Shown here piece after piece: positions 1 through 10,141 of a stretch of DNA of 64,000 nt (within the stretch, counting starts at the first letter, position 1; every line of letters starts with the position of its first letter). The notes under the pieces are model-generated. The model made no database searches and was not told the DNA's origin. It saw only the letters and a program-made list of their open reading frames with translations. This stretch comes from Petrolisthes cinctipes (taxonomy: Eukaryota > Arthropoda > Malacostraca > Decapoda > Porcellanidae): assembly GCA_033782935.1 (NCBI GenBank), contig JAWQEG010000003.1, positions 2,678,501-2,742,500 on the forward strand, given 5' to 3'. The translations under genes and the position numbers were made by a program.

Positions 1-824
1 ATTTTAGGTGCCCAAAAGTCTATATGTGCATGCATCTTCTGTACCAGTTTATATCTCAAATTCAGGCTCAAAACACCCGAAAATTCGATATTTTGGGGTC
101 CCAGAAGCGATCTGTACATGCCTACTCAGTCCTAGAATATTTTCAAAATATTGGCCCAAAACATGCTAAAAATCGATATTTCAGGTGCCCAAAGTCGATA
201 TCACAAATTCAGGCCCAAAACACCCAAAAATTCGATATTTTGGGGTCCCAGAAGCGATCTGTACATGCCTACTCCGTGTTAGAGTATTTTCAATATACAG
301 GCCCATAACATACTAAAATCGATATTTTAGGTGCCCAAAAGTCGATATGTGCATGCATCTTTTGTACACGTTTATATCTCAAATTCAGGATCAAAACACC
401 CGAAAATTCGATATTTTGGGGTCCCAGAAGTAATCTGTACATGACTACTCAGTGCTAGAATATTTTCAAAATATAGGCACAAAACATGCTAAAAATCGAT
501 ATTTTTGGTTCCCTGAGTCGATATTTAAAATTCAGGACCAAAACACCCAAAAATTCGATATTTTGGGGTCCCAGAAGCGATCTGTACATGCCTACTCCGT
601 GTTAGAGTATTTTCAATATACAGGCCCATAACATACTGAAAATTGATCTTTTAGGTGCCCAAAAGTCGATATGTGGATGCATCTTCTGTACCCGTTTATA
701 TCTCAAATTCAGGCTCAAAACACCCGAAAATTCGATATTTTGGGGTCCCAGAAGCAATCTGTACTTGCCTACTCCGTGTTAGAGTATTTTCAAAATACAA
801 GCCCAAAACATGATAAAAATCGAT

Positions 825-1148
825 ATTTTAGGTGCCCAAAGTCGATATCTCAAATTCATGCCCAAAACACCCGAAAATTCGATATTTTGGGGTCCCAGAA
901 GGGAACTGTACATGCCTACTCCGTGTTAGAGTATTTTCAAAATACAGGCCCAAAACATACTGAAAATCGATCTTTTAGGTGCCCAAAAGTCGATATGTGC
1001 ATGCATCTTCTGTACCCGTTTATATCCCAAATTCAACCTCAAAATACCCGAAAATTCGATATTTTTGGGTCCCAGAAGCGATCTGTACATGCCTACTCCG
1101 TGCTAGATTTTTTTCAAAATATAGGCTCAAAACATGCTAAAAATCGAT
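825..1148 (+). repeat. 324-bp S+L dimer, first tandem copy
   Basis: The unit is one 147-bp S monomer (825-971) plus one 177-bp L monomer (972-1148). It is immediately repeated at 1149-1472. Both copies share AGAAGGGAACTG and TAAGTGTCTAAAG. The related block at 4013-6133 has only one such dimer here, so this is a recent local gain. Both monomer lengths are multiples of three, and this stretch lies inside the longest open frame in the window (671-1606). Confidence 0.92.
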
Positions 1149-1472
1149 ATTTTAAGTGTCTAAAGTCGATATCTCAAATTCATGCCCAAAACACCCGAAA
1201 ATTCGATATTTTGGGGTCCCAGAAGGGAACTGTACATGCCTACTCCGTGTTAGAGTATTTTCAAAATACAGGCCCAAAACATACTGAAAATCGATCTTTT
1301 AGGTGCCCAAAAGTCGATATGTGCATGCATCTTCTGTACCCGTTTATATCCCAAATTCAACCTCAAAATACCCGAAAATTCGATATTTTTGGGTCCCAGA
1401 AGCGATCTGTACATGCCTACTCCGTGCTTGATTTTTTTCAAAATATAGGCTCAAAACATGCTAAAAATCGAT
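1149..1472 (+). repeat. 324-bp S+L dimer, second tandem copy
   Basis: This is a near-exact repeat of 825-1148. The clearest difference I see is GTGCTTGATTTTTTT here against GTGCTAGATTTTTTT in the first copy. It is made of S (1149-1295) and L (1296-1472). So few differences implies a very recent duplication by unequal exchange one dimer out of register. Confidence 0.92.
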
Positions 1473-2147
1473 ATTTTAAGTGTCTAAAGTCGATATGTGC
1501 ATGCATCATCTGTACCCGTTTATATCTCAAATTCAGGCTCAAAACACCCGAAAATTCGATATTTTGGGGTCCCAGGAGCGATCTATACTTGCCTACTCCG
1601 TGTTAGAGTATTTTCAAAATACAAGCCCAAAACACGATAAAAATCGATATTTTAGGTGCCCAAAGTCGATATCTCAAATTCATGCCCAAAACACCCGAAA
1701 ATTTGATATTTTGGGGTCCCAGAAGCGAACTGTACATGCCTACTCCGTGTTAGAGTATTTTCAAAATACAGGCCCAAAACACGCTGAAAATCGATATTTT
1801 AGGTGACCAAAATCAATATGTGCATGCATCTTCTGTACCCGTTTATATCCCAAATTCAACCTCAAAACACCCGAAAATTCGATATTTTTGGTTCCCAGAA
1901 GCGATCTGTACATGCCTACTCCGTGCTAGATTTTTTTCAAAATATAGGCTCAAAACATGCTAAAAATCGATATTTTAAGTGTCTAAAGTCGATATGTGCA
2001 TGCATCATCTGTACCCGTTTATATCTCAAATTCAGGCTCAAAACACCCGAAAATTCGATATTTTGGGGTCCCAGAAGTGATCTGTACATGCCTACTTAGT
2101 GCTAGAATATTTTCAAAATATAGGCCCAAAACATGCTAAAAATCGAT

Positions 2148-2294
2148 ATTTTAGGTGCCCAAAGTCGATATCTCAAATTCAGGCCCAAAACACCCGAAAA
2201 TTCGATATTTTGGGGTCCCAAAAGCGAACTGTACATGCCTACTCCGTGTTAGAGTATTTTCAAAATACAGGCCCAAAACATACTGAAAATCGAT
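2148..2294 (+). repeat. Reference 147-bp S monomer (29-bp internal deletion)
   Basis: This monomer goes straight from GTCGATAT to CTCAAATTC and so lacks consensus positions 25-53. The lost segment begins GTGCATGCATC and ends GTTTATAT. ATAT stands both just before the deletion and at its end, a 4-bp microhomology consistent with slippage or microhomology-mediated loss. The result is exactly 147 bp. The same deletion recurs in dozens of monomers across the window (178, 825, 1149, 3160 and on to 63.3 kb), so it is an established class. S monomers usually carry GCGAACTG, CCGTGTTAGAG and ACATACTG in the 3' half and are often followed by a 177-bp L monomer starting CTTTTAGG. Confidence 0.93.
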
Positions 2295-2453
2295 CGTTTA
2301 CGTGCCCAAAAGTCGATATGTGCATGCATCTTCTGTACCCGTTTATTTTTAAAATTCAGGCTCCAAACACCCGAAAATTCGATATTTTGGGGTTCCAGAA
2401 GCGATCTGTACATGCCTACTCAGATGCAGGCCCAAAACATACTGAAAAACGAT
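2295..2453 (+). repeat. Reference 159-bp D monomer (18-bp internal deletion)
   Basis: This monomer lacks consensus positions 129-146, so CTACTCAG runs directly into ATGCAGGCCC. Its length is 159 bp, which is 177 minus 18. The same joint is found in each part of the window (for example near 6109, 9274, 12426, 16401, 21507, 31423, 35623, 46218, 55452 and 60430), roughly 45-50 copies by eye. It is nearly always followed by a monomer beginning with GTCAACATG. In the 41-62 kb region the D class usually has AAAGAGGCTG where elsewhere it has AAACATGCTG. Confidence 0.92.
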
Positions 2454-2630
2454 ATTTTAGGTGCCCAAAGTCAACATTTCTATGCATCTTCTGCACTCGT
2501 TTATATCTCAAATTCAACCTCAAAACACCCGAAAATTCGATAATTTTGGGTCCCAGAAGCGATCTGTACATGTCTAGTCAGTGCTAGAATGTTTTTTAAA
2601 ATATAGGCTCAAAACATGCTAAAAATCGAT
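2454..2630 (+). repeat. Reference E monomer (partner of the D class)
   Basis: This full-length monomer has a linked set of variants: GTCAACAT instead of GTCGATAT, CTGCACTCG instead of CTGTACCCG, TTCAACCTC instead of TTCAGGCTC, GATAATTTTGGG instead of GATATTTTGGGG, and GTACATGTCTAGTCAG instead of GTACATGCCTACTCAG. The set recurs together after most D monomers in the window, so D+E behaves as one higher-order unit of about 335 bp. This copy is 177 bp because of one extra T in GTTTTTTAAAA. Confidence 0.9.
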
Positions 2631-2806
2631 ATTTTAAGTGTCCAAAGTCAACATGTGCATGCATCTTCTGTACCCGTTTATATCTCAAATTCAGGCTCAA
2701 AACACCCGAAAATTCGATATTTTTGGGTCCCAGAATCGATCTGTACATGCCTACTCCTAGATAGAGTATTTTCAAAATACAGGCCCAAAACATGCTGAAA
2801 ATCGAT
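2631..2806 (+). repeat. Reference 176-bp L monomer
   Basis: This copy has exactly the modal length and shows all landmarks, so it serves as a coordinate ruler. It runs from ATTTTAAGTG after ATCGAT at 2625-2630 to the next ATCGAT ending at 2806. Six CpG sites are typical of a full monomer (near positions 19, 45, 77, 85, 107 and 173). The heptamer TCGATAT appears three times per monomer, at positions 18, 84 and 172, with spacings of 66, 88 and 22 bp. That spacing reflects an 88-bp internal duplication. The 177-bp form differs by one extra A in CCCAAAG. Confidence 0.93.
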
Positions 2807-3660
2807 ATTTTAGGTGCCCAAAGTCAAAATGTGCATGCATCTTCTGGACCCGATTATATCTCAAATTCAGGCTCAAAACACCCGAAAATTCGGTATTTTT
2901 GGGTCCTAGAAGCGATCTGTACATCCCTACTCCTAGTTAGAATGTTTTCAAGATACAGACCCAAAACATGCTTAAAATCGATATTTTAGGTGCCCAAAAG
3001 TCTATATGTGCATGCATCTTCTGTACCAGTTTATATCTCAAATTCAGGCTCAAAACACCCGAAAATTCGATATTTTGGGGTCCCAGAAGCGATCTGTACA
3101 TGCCTACTCAGTGCTAGAATATTTTCAAAATATAGGCCCAAAACATGCTAAAAATCGATATTTTAGGTGCCCAAAGTCGATATCTCAAATTCAGGCCCAA
3201 AACACACAAAAATTCGATATTTTGGGGTCCCAGAAGCGATCTGTACATGCCTACTCCGTGTTAGAGTATTTTCAATATACAGACCCATAACATACTAAAA
3301 TCGATCTTTTAGGTGCCCAAAAGTCGATATGTGGATGCATCTTCTGTACCCGTTTATATTTCAAATTCAGGCCCAAAGCACCCGAAAATTCGATATTTTG
3401 GGGTCCCAGAAGCGAACTGTACATGCCTACTCCGTGTTAGAGTATTTTCAAAATACAGGCCCAAAACATACTGAAAATCGATCTTTTAGGAGACCAAAAG
3501 TCGATATGTGCATGCATCTTCTGTACCCGTTTATATCTCAAATTCAACCTCAAAACACCCGAAAATTCGATATTTTTGGGTCCCAGAAGCGATCTGTACA
3601 TGTCTAGTCAGTGCTAGAATGTTTTTTAAAATATAGGCTCAAAACATGCTAAAAATCGAT
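2631..3660 (+). repeat. 1,030-bp six-monomer block, first copy
   Basis: Six monomers starting at 2631, 2807, 2983, 3160, 3306 and about 3483 make a 1,030-bp period. The next 675 bp (3661-4335) repeat the first four of them with few changes. Shared variants include CTACTCCTAGATAGAG, CGGTATTTTTGGGTCCTAG, TTCAAGATACAGA and AAAGTCTATATG. Similarity also reaches back to about 2500 against 3530. Confidence 0.85.
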
Positions 3661-4335
3661 ATTTTCAGGGTCCAAAGTCAACATGTGCATGCATCTTCTG
3701 TACCCGTTTATATCTCAAATTCAGGCTCAAAACACCCGAAAATTCGATATTTTTGTGTCTCAGAAGCGAACTGTACATGCCTACTCCTAGATAGAGTATT
3801 TTCAAAATACAGGCCCAAAACATGCTGAAAATCGATATTTTAGGTGCACAAAGTCAATATGTGCATGCATCTTCAGTACCCGATTATATCTCAAATTCAG
3901 GCTCAAAACACCCGAAAATTCGGTATTTTTGGGTCCTAGAAGCGATCTGTACCTCCCTACTCCTAGTTAGAATGTTTTCAAGATACAGATATAAAACATG
4001 CTTAAAATCGATATTTTAGGTGCCCAAAAGTCTATATGTGCATGGATCTTCTGTACCAGTTTATATCTCAAATTCAGGCTCAAAACACCCGAAAATTCGA
4101 TATTTTGGGGTCCCAGAAGCGATCTGTACATGCCTACTCAGTGCTAGAATATTTTCAAAATATTGGCCCAAAACATGCTAAAAATCGATATTTTAGGTGC
4201 CCAAAGTCGATATCACAAATTCAGGCCCAAAACACCCAAAAATTCGATATTTTGGTGTACCAGAAGCGATCTGTACATGCCTACTCCGTGTTAGAGTATT
4301 TTCAATATACAGGCCCATAACATACTAAAATCGAT
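3661..4335 (+). repeat. Partial second copy of the 1,030-bp block
   Basis: Monomers starting at 3661, 3837, 4013 and 4190 match those at 2631, 2807, 2983 and 3160 at offset 1,030. From 4013 the sequence also matches the window start at offset 4,012, so it is a joint between two overlapping duplications. After about 4335 it follows the copy that starts at position 1. Confidence 0.82.
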
Positions 4336-6133
4336 ATTTTAGGTGCCCAAAAGTCGATATGTGCATGCATCTTTTGTACACGTTTATATCTCAAATTCAG
4401 GATCAAAACACCCGAAAATTCGATATTTTGGGGTCCCAGAAGTAATCTGTACATGACTACTCAGTGCTAGAATATTTTCAAAATATAGGCACAAAACATG
4501 CTAAAAATCGATATTTTGGGTTCCCTGAGTCGATATTTAAAATTCAGCACCAAAACACCCAAAAATTCGATATTTTGGGGTCCCAGAAGCGATCTGTGCA
4601 TGCCTAGTCCGTGTTAGAGTATTTTCAATATACAGGCCCATAACATACTGAAAATTGATCTTTTAGGTGCCCAAAAGTCGATATGTGGATGCATCTTCTG
4701 TACCCGTTTATACCTCAAATTCAGGCTCAAAACACCCAAAAATTCGATATTTTGGGGTCCCAGAAGCAATCTGTACTTGCCTACTCCGTGTTAGAGTATT
4801 TTCAAAATACAAGCCCAAAACATGATAAAAATCGATATTTTAGGTGCCCAAAGTCGATATCTCAAATTCATGCCCAAAACACCCGAAAATTCGATATTTT
4901 GGGGTCCCAGAAGTGAACTGTACATGCCTACTCCGTGTTAGAGTATTTTCAAAATACAGGCCCAAAACATACTGAAAATCGATCTTTTAGGTGCCCAAAA
5001 GTCGATATGTGCATGCATCTTCTGTACCCGTTTATATCCCAAATTCAACCTCAAAACACCCGAAAATTCGATATTTTTGGGTCCCAGAAGCGATCTGTAC
5101 ATGCCTACTCCGTGCTAGATTTTTTTCAAAATATAGGCTCAAAACATGCAAAAAATCGATATTTTAAGTGTCTAAAGTCGATATGTGCATGCATCATCTG
5201 TACCCGTTTATATCTCAAATTCAGGCTCAAAACACCCGAAAATTCGATATTTTGGGGTCCCAGAAGCGATCTGTACTTGCCTACTCCGTGTTAGAGTATT
5301 TTCAAAATACAAGCCCAAAACATGATAAAAATCGATATTTTAGGTGCCCAAAGTCGATATCTCAAATTCAGGCCCAAAACACCCGAAAATTCGATATTTT
5401 GGGGTCCCAGAAGCGAACTGTACATGCCTACTCCGTGTTAGAGTATTTTCAAAATACAGGCCCAAAACAAGCTGAAAATCGATATTTTAGGTGACCAAAG
5501 TCAATATGTGCATGCATCTTCTGTACCCGTTTATATCCCAAATTCAACCTCAAAACACCCGAAAATTCGATATTTTGGGGTCCCAGAAGCGATCTGTACA
5601 TGCCTACTCCGTGCTAGATTTTTTTCAAAATATAGGCTCAAAACATGCTAAAAATCGATATTTTAAGTGTATAAAGTCGATATGTGCATGCATCATCTGT
5701 ACCCGTTCATATCTCAAATTCAGGCTCAAAACACCCGAAAATTCGATATTTTGGGGTCCCAGAAGTGATCTGTACATGCCTACTTAGTGCTAGAATATTT
5801 TCAAAATATAGGCCCAAAACATGCTAAAAAATCGATATTTTAGGTGCCCAAAGTCGATATCTCAAATTCAGGCCCAAAACACCCGAAAATTCGATATTTT
5901 GGGGTCCCAAAAGCGATCTGTACATGCCTACTCCGTGTTAGAGTATTTTCAAAATACAGGCCCAAAACATACTGAAAATCGATCGTTTAGGTGCCCAAAA
6001 GTCGATATGTGCATGCATCTTCTGTACCCGTTTATATTTAAAATTCAGGCTCCAAACACCCGAAAATTCGATATTTTTTGGTTCCAGAAGCGATCTGTAC
6101 ATGCCTACTCAGATGCAGGCCCAAAACATGCTA
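4013..6133 (+). repeat. Duplicated block A2 (copy of 1-2445 lacking one dimer)
   Basis: It matches block A1 monomer for monomer, except that it has a single S+L dimer where A1 has two. The offset therefore changes from 4,012 to 3,688, a difference of 324. Local changes include TTGGTGTACCAG near 4253 and TTTTTTGGTTCCAG near 6072. Confidence 0.85.
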
Positions 6134-6969
6134 AAAATCGATATTTTAAGTGCCCAAAGTCGATATCTCAAATTCAGGCCCAAAACACCCGAAAATTCGA
6201 TATTTTGGGGTCCCAAAAGCGATCTGTACTTGCCTACTCCGTGTTAGAGTATTTTCAATATACAGGCCCAAAACAAGCTGAAAATCGATATTTTAGGTGA
6301 CCAAAGTCAATATGTGTATGCATCTTCTGCACCCGTTTTATCCCAAATTCAACCTCAAAACACCCGAAAATTCGATATTTTTGGGTCCCAGAAGTGATCT
6401 GTACATGCCTACTCAGTGCTAGAATATTTTCAAAATATAAGCAAAAAACATGCTAGAAATAGATATTTTAGGTGACCAAAAGTCGATATGTGCATGCATC
6501 TTCTGTACCCGTTTATATCCCAAATTCAACCTCAAAACACCCGAAAATTCGATATTTTTGGGTCCCAGAAGCGATCTGTACATGTCTAGTCAGTGCTAGA
6601 ATGTTTTTTAAAATATATGCTCAAAACATGCTAAAAATCGATATTTTAAGTGTCCAAAGTCAACATGTGCATGCATCTTCTGTACCCGTTTATATCTCAA
6701 ATTCTGGCTCAAAACACCCGAAAATTCGATATTTTGGGGTCCCAGAAGCGATCTGTACATGCCTACTCAGTGCTAGAATATTTTCAAAATATAGGCCCAA
6801 AACATGCTAAAAATCGATATTTTAGGTGCCCAAAGTCGATATCACAAATTCAGGCCCAAACACCCAAAAATTCGATATTTTGGGGTCCCAGAAGCGATCT
6901 GTACATGCCTACTCCGTGTTAGAGTATTTTCAATATACAGGCCCATAACATACTAAAATCGATATTTTA
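6134..6969 (+). repeat. Mixed L and S monomers between duplicated blocks
   Basis: This gene-free interval continues the array with S monomers and full monomers of the TGACCAAAGTCAATATG type (CTGCACCCG, TTCAACCTC, AGAAGTGATCTG). One monomer carries ATAAGCAAAAAACATGCTAG near 6437. Nothing unrelated to the satellite is present. Confidence 0.85.
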
Positions 6970-8534
6970 GGTGCCCAAAAGTCGATATGTGCATGCATCT
7001 TCTGTACCCGTTTATATCCCAAATTCAACCTCAAAACACCCGAAAATTCGATATTTTTGGGTCCCAGAAGCGATCTGTACATGCCTACTCCGTGCTAGAT
7101 TTTTTCAAAATATAGGCTCAAAACATGCTAAAAATCGATATTTTAAGTGTCTAAAGTCGATATGTGCATGCATCATCTGTACCCGTTCATATCTCAAATT
7201 CTGGCTCAAAACACCCGAAAATTCGATATTTTGGGGTCCCAGAAGTGATCTGTACATGCCTACTTAGTGCTAGAATATTTTCAAAATATAGGCCCAAAAC
7301 ATGCTAAAAATCGATATTTTAGGTGCCCAAAGTCGATATCTCAAATTCAGGCCCAAACACCCAAAAATTCGATATTTTGGTGTCCCAAAAGCGAACTGTA
7401 CATGCCTACTCCGTGTTAGAGTATTTTCAAAATACAGGCCCAAAACATACTGAAAATCGATCGTTTAGGTGCCCAAAAGTCGATATGTGCATGCATCTTC
7501 TGTACCCGTTTATATTTAAAATTCAGGCTCCAAACACCCGAAAATTCGATATTTTGGGGTTCCAGAAGCGATCTGTACATGCCTACTCAGATGCAGGCCC
7601 AAATCATGCTGAAAAACGATATTTTAGGTGCCCAAAGTCAACATGTGTATGCATCTTCTGCACTCGTTTATATCTCAAATTCAATCTCAAAACACCCGAA
7701 AATTCGATAATTTTGGGTCCCAGAAGCGATCTGTACATGTCTAGTCAGTGCTAGAATGTCTTTTAAAATATAGGCTCAAAACATGCTAAAAATCGATATT
7801 TTAAGTGTCCAAAGTCAACATGTGCATGCATCTTCTGTACCCGTTTATATCTCAAATTCAGGCTCAAAACACCCGAAAATTCGATATTTTTGGGTCCCAG
7901 AAGCGATCTGTACATGCCTACTCCTAGATAGAGTATTTTCAAAATACAGGCCCAAAACATGCTGAAAATCGATATTTTAGGTGCCCAAAGTCAATATGTG
8001 CATGCATCTTCTGTACCCGATTATATCTCAAATTCAGGCTCAAAACACCCGAAAATTCGGTATTTTTGGGTCCTAGAAGCGATCTGTACATTCCTACTCC
8101 TAGTTAGAATGTTTTCAAGATACAGACCAAAAACATGCTTAAAATCGATATTTTAGGTGCCCAAAAGTCTATATGTGCATGCATCTTCTGTACCAGTTTA
8201 TATCTCAAATTCAGGCTCAAAACACCCGAAATTTCGATATTTTGGGGTCCCAGAAGCGATCTGTACATGCCTACTCAGTGCTAGAATATTTTCAAAATAT
8301 AGGCCCAAAACATGCTAAAAATCGATATTTTAGGTGCCCAAAGTCGATATCTCAAATTCAGGCCCAAAACATACAAAAATTCGATATTTTGTGGTCCCAG
8401 AAGCGATCTGTACATGCCTACTCCGTGTTAGAGTATTTTCAATATACAGGCCCATAACATACTAAAATCGATCTTTTAGGTGCCCAAAAGTCGATATGTG
8501 GATGCATCTTCTGTACCCGTTTATATTTCAAATT
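6970..8534 (+). repeat. Copy of 1803-3366 at offset about 5,167
   Basis: The order and variants of monomers repeat those of 1803-3366, including CTAGATTTTTTC, the D+E pair, the CTAGATAGAG monomer, the CTTAAAATCG monomer and the TGTGGATGCATC monomer near 8497. The offset is 5,168 at the left and 5,167 further on. The match ends near 8534, where the other copy has GGCCCAAAGCACCC and this one has GGCTCAAAACACCC. Confidence 0.82.
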
Positions 8535-10141
8535 CAGGCTCAAAACACCCGAAAATTCGATATTTTTGGGTCCCAGAAGCGATCTGTACTTGCCTACTCC
8601 GTGTTAGAGTATTTTCTAAATACAGGCCCAAAACAAGCTGAAAATCGATATTTTAGGTGACCAAAGTCAATATGTGTATGCATCTTCTGCACCCGTTTAT
8701 ATCCCAAATTCAACCTCAAAACACCCGAAAATTCGATATTTTTGGGTCCCAGAAGTGATCTGTACATGCCTACTTACTGCTAGAATATTTTCAAAATATA
8801 GGCAAAAAACATGCTAGAAATCGATATTTTATGTGCCCAAGGTTGATATCTCAAATTCAGGCCCAAAGCACCCGAAAATTCGATATTTTGGGGTCCCAGA
8901 AGCGAACTGTACATGCCTACTCCGTGTTAGAGTATTTTCGAAATACAGGCCGAAAACATACTGAAAATCGATCTTTTAGGTGCCCAAAAGTCGATATGTG
9001 CATGCATCTTCTGTACCCGTTTATATCCCAAATTCAACCTCAAAACACCCGAAAATTCGATATTCTTGGGTCCCAGAAGCGATCTGTACATGCCTACTCA
9101 GTGCTAGAATTTTTTTAAAATATAGGCTCAAAACATGCTAAAAATCGATATTTTAAGTCTCCAAAGTCGATATGAGCATGCATCTTCTGTACCCGTTTAT
9201 ATCTCAAATTCAGGCTCCAAACACCCGAAAATTCGATATTTTGGGGTTCCAGAAGCGATCTGTACATGCCTACTCAGATGCAGGCCCAAAACATGCTGAA
9301 AATCGATATTTTAGGTGCCCAAAGTCAACATGTGTATGCATCTTCTGCACTCGTTTATATCTCAAATTCATCCTCAAAATACCCGAAAATTCGATAATTT
9401 TGGGTCCCAGAAGCGATCTGTACATGTCTAGTCAGTGCTAGAATGTTTTCAAAATATAGGTCCAAAACATGCTAAAAATCGATATTTTAGGTGCCCAAAG
9501 TCGATATCTCAAATTCAGGCCCAAAACACCAGATAATCCGATATTTTGGGGTCCCAGAAGCGAACTGTACATGCTTACTCCGTGTTAGAGTATTTTCAAA
9601 ATACAGGCCCAAAACATACTGAAAATCGATCTTTTATGTGCCCAAAAGTCGATATGTGCATGCATCTTCTGTACCGGTTTATATCTCAAATTCAGGCTCA
9701 AAACACCCGAAAATTCGATATTTTGGGGTCCCAGAAGCGATCTGTACATGCCTACTCAGATGCAGGCCCAAAACAAGCTGAAAATCGATTTTTTAGGTGC
9801 CCAAAGTCAACAAGTGCATGAATCTTCTGCACTCGTTTATATCTCAAATTCAACCTCAAAACACCCGAAAATTCGATAATTTTGTGTCCCAGAAACGATC
9901 TGTACATGTCTAGTCAGTGCTAGAATGTTTTTAAAATATAGGCTCAAAACATGCTAAAAATCGATATTTTTAGTGTCCAAAGTCGATATGTGCATGCATC
10001 TTATGTACCCGTTTATATCTCAAATTCAGGCTCAAAACACCCGAAAATTCGATATTTTGGGGTCCCAGAAGTGATCTGTACATGCCTACTTAGTGCTAGA
10101 AATTTTTCAAAATATAGGCCCAAAACATGCTAAAAATCGAT
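8535..10141 (+). repeat. Satellite block with D/E pairs, unassigned to a larger duplication
   Basis: The interval holds L, S, D and E monomers, including a degraded S monomer at about 8827 (CAAGGTTGATATCTC). D monomers lie near 9274 and 9756. I could not match the whole interval to one other block by eye. No non-satellite sequence is visible. Confidence 0.8.

Larger units (their letters stand above)
1..2445 (+). repeat. Duplicated block A1
   Basis: This stretch of S, L, D and E monomers is repeated at 4013-6133. The offset is 4,012 bp up to about 824 and 3,688 bp after the extra dimer at 825-1472. Shared diagnostic variants include ATGACTACTCAG near 431 and 4452, CCCTGAGTCGATATTTAAAA near 511 and 4523, and the run CTAGATTTTTTTC, seen in this window only before about 7.1 kb. 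Similarity stops near 2445, where this copy continues into GTCAACATTTC and the other into GTCGATATCTC. Confidence 0.85.

Noticed and set aside
671..1606. Longest open reading frame (311 codons) as a protein gene
   Set aside because: Its product is only the translated satellite, repeated at monomer spacing. Frames break at each 176-bp monomer, other frames are equally open, and there is no gene context.
2670..2690. TATA-box-like GTTTATATC as a promoter
   Set aside because: It is present in nearly every L monomer and lacks any linked start-site element or downstream gene.
2706..2724. CENP-B-box-like motif on the minus strand (ATCGAATTTTCGGG)
   Set aside because: The CENP-B core needs TTCG, then four bases, A, two bases and CGGG. 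Here the spacing between CG and CGGG is six instead of seven, and TCG is preceded by A where the second T is required.
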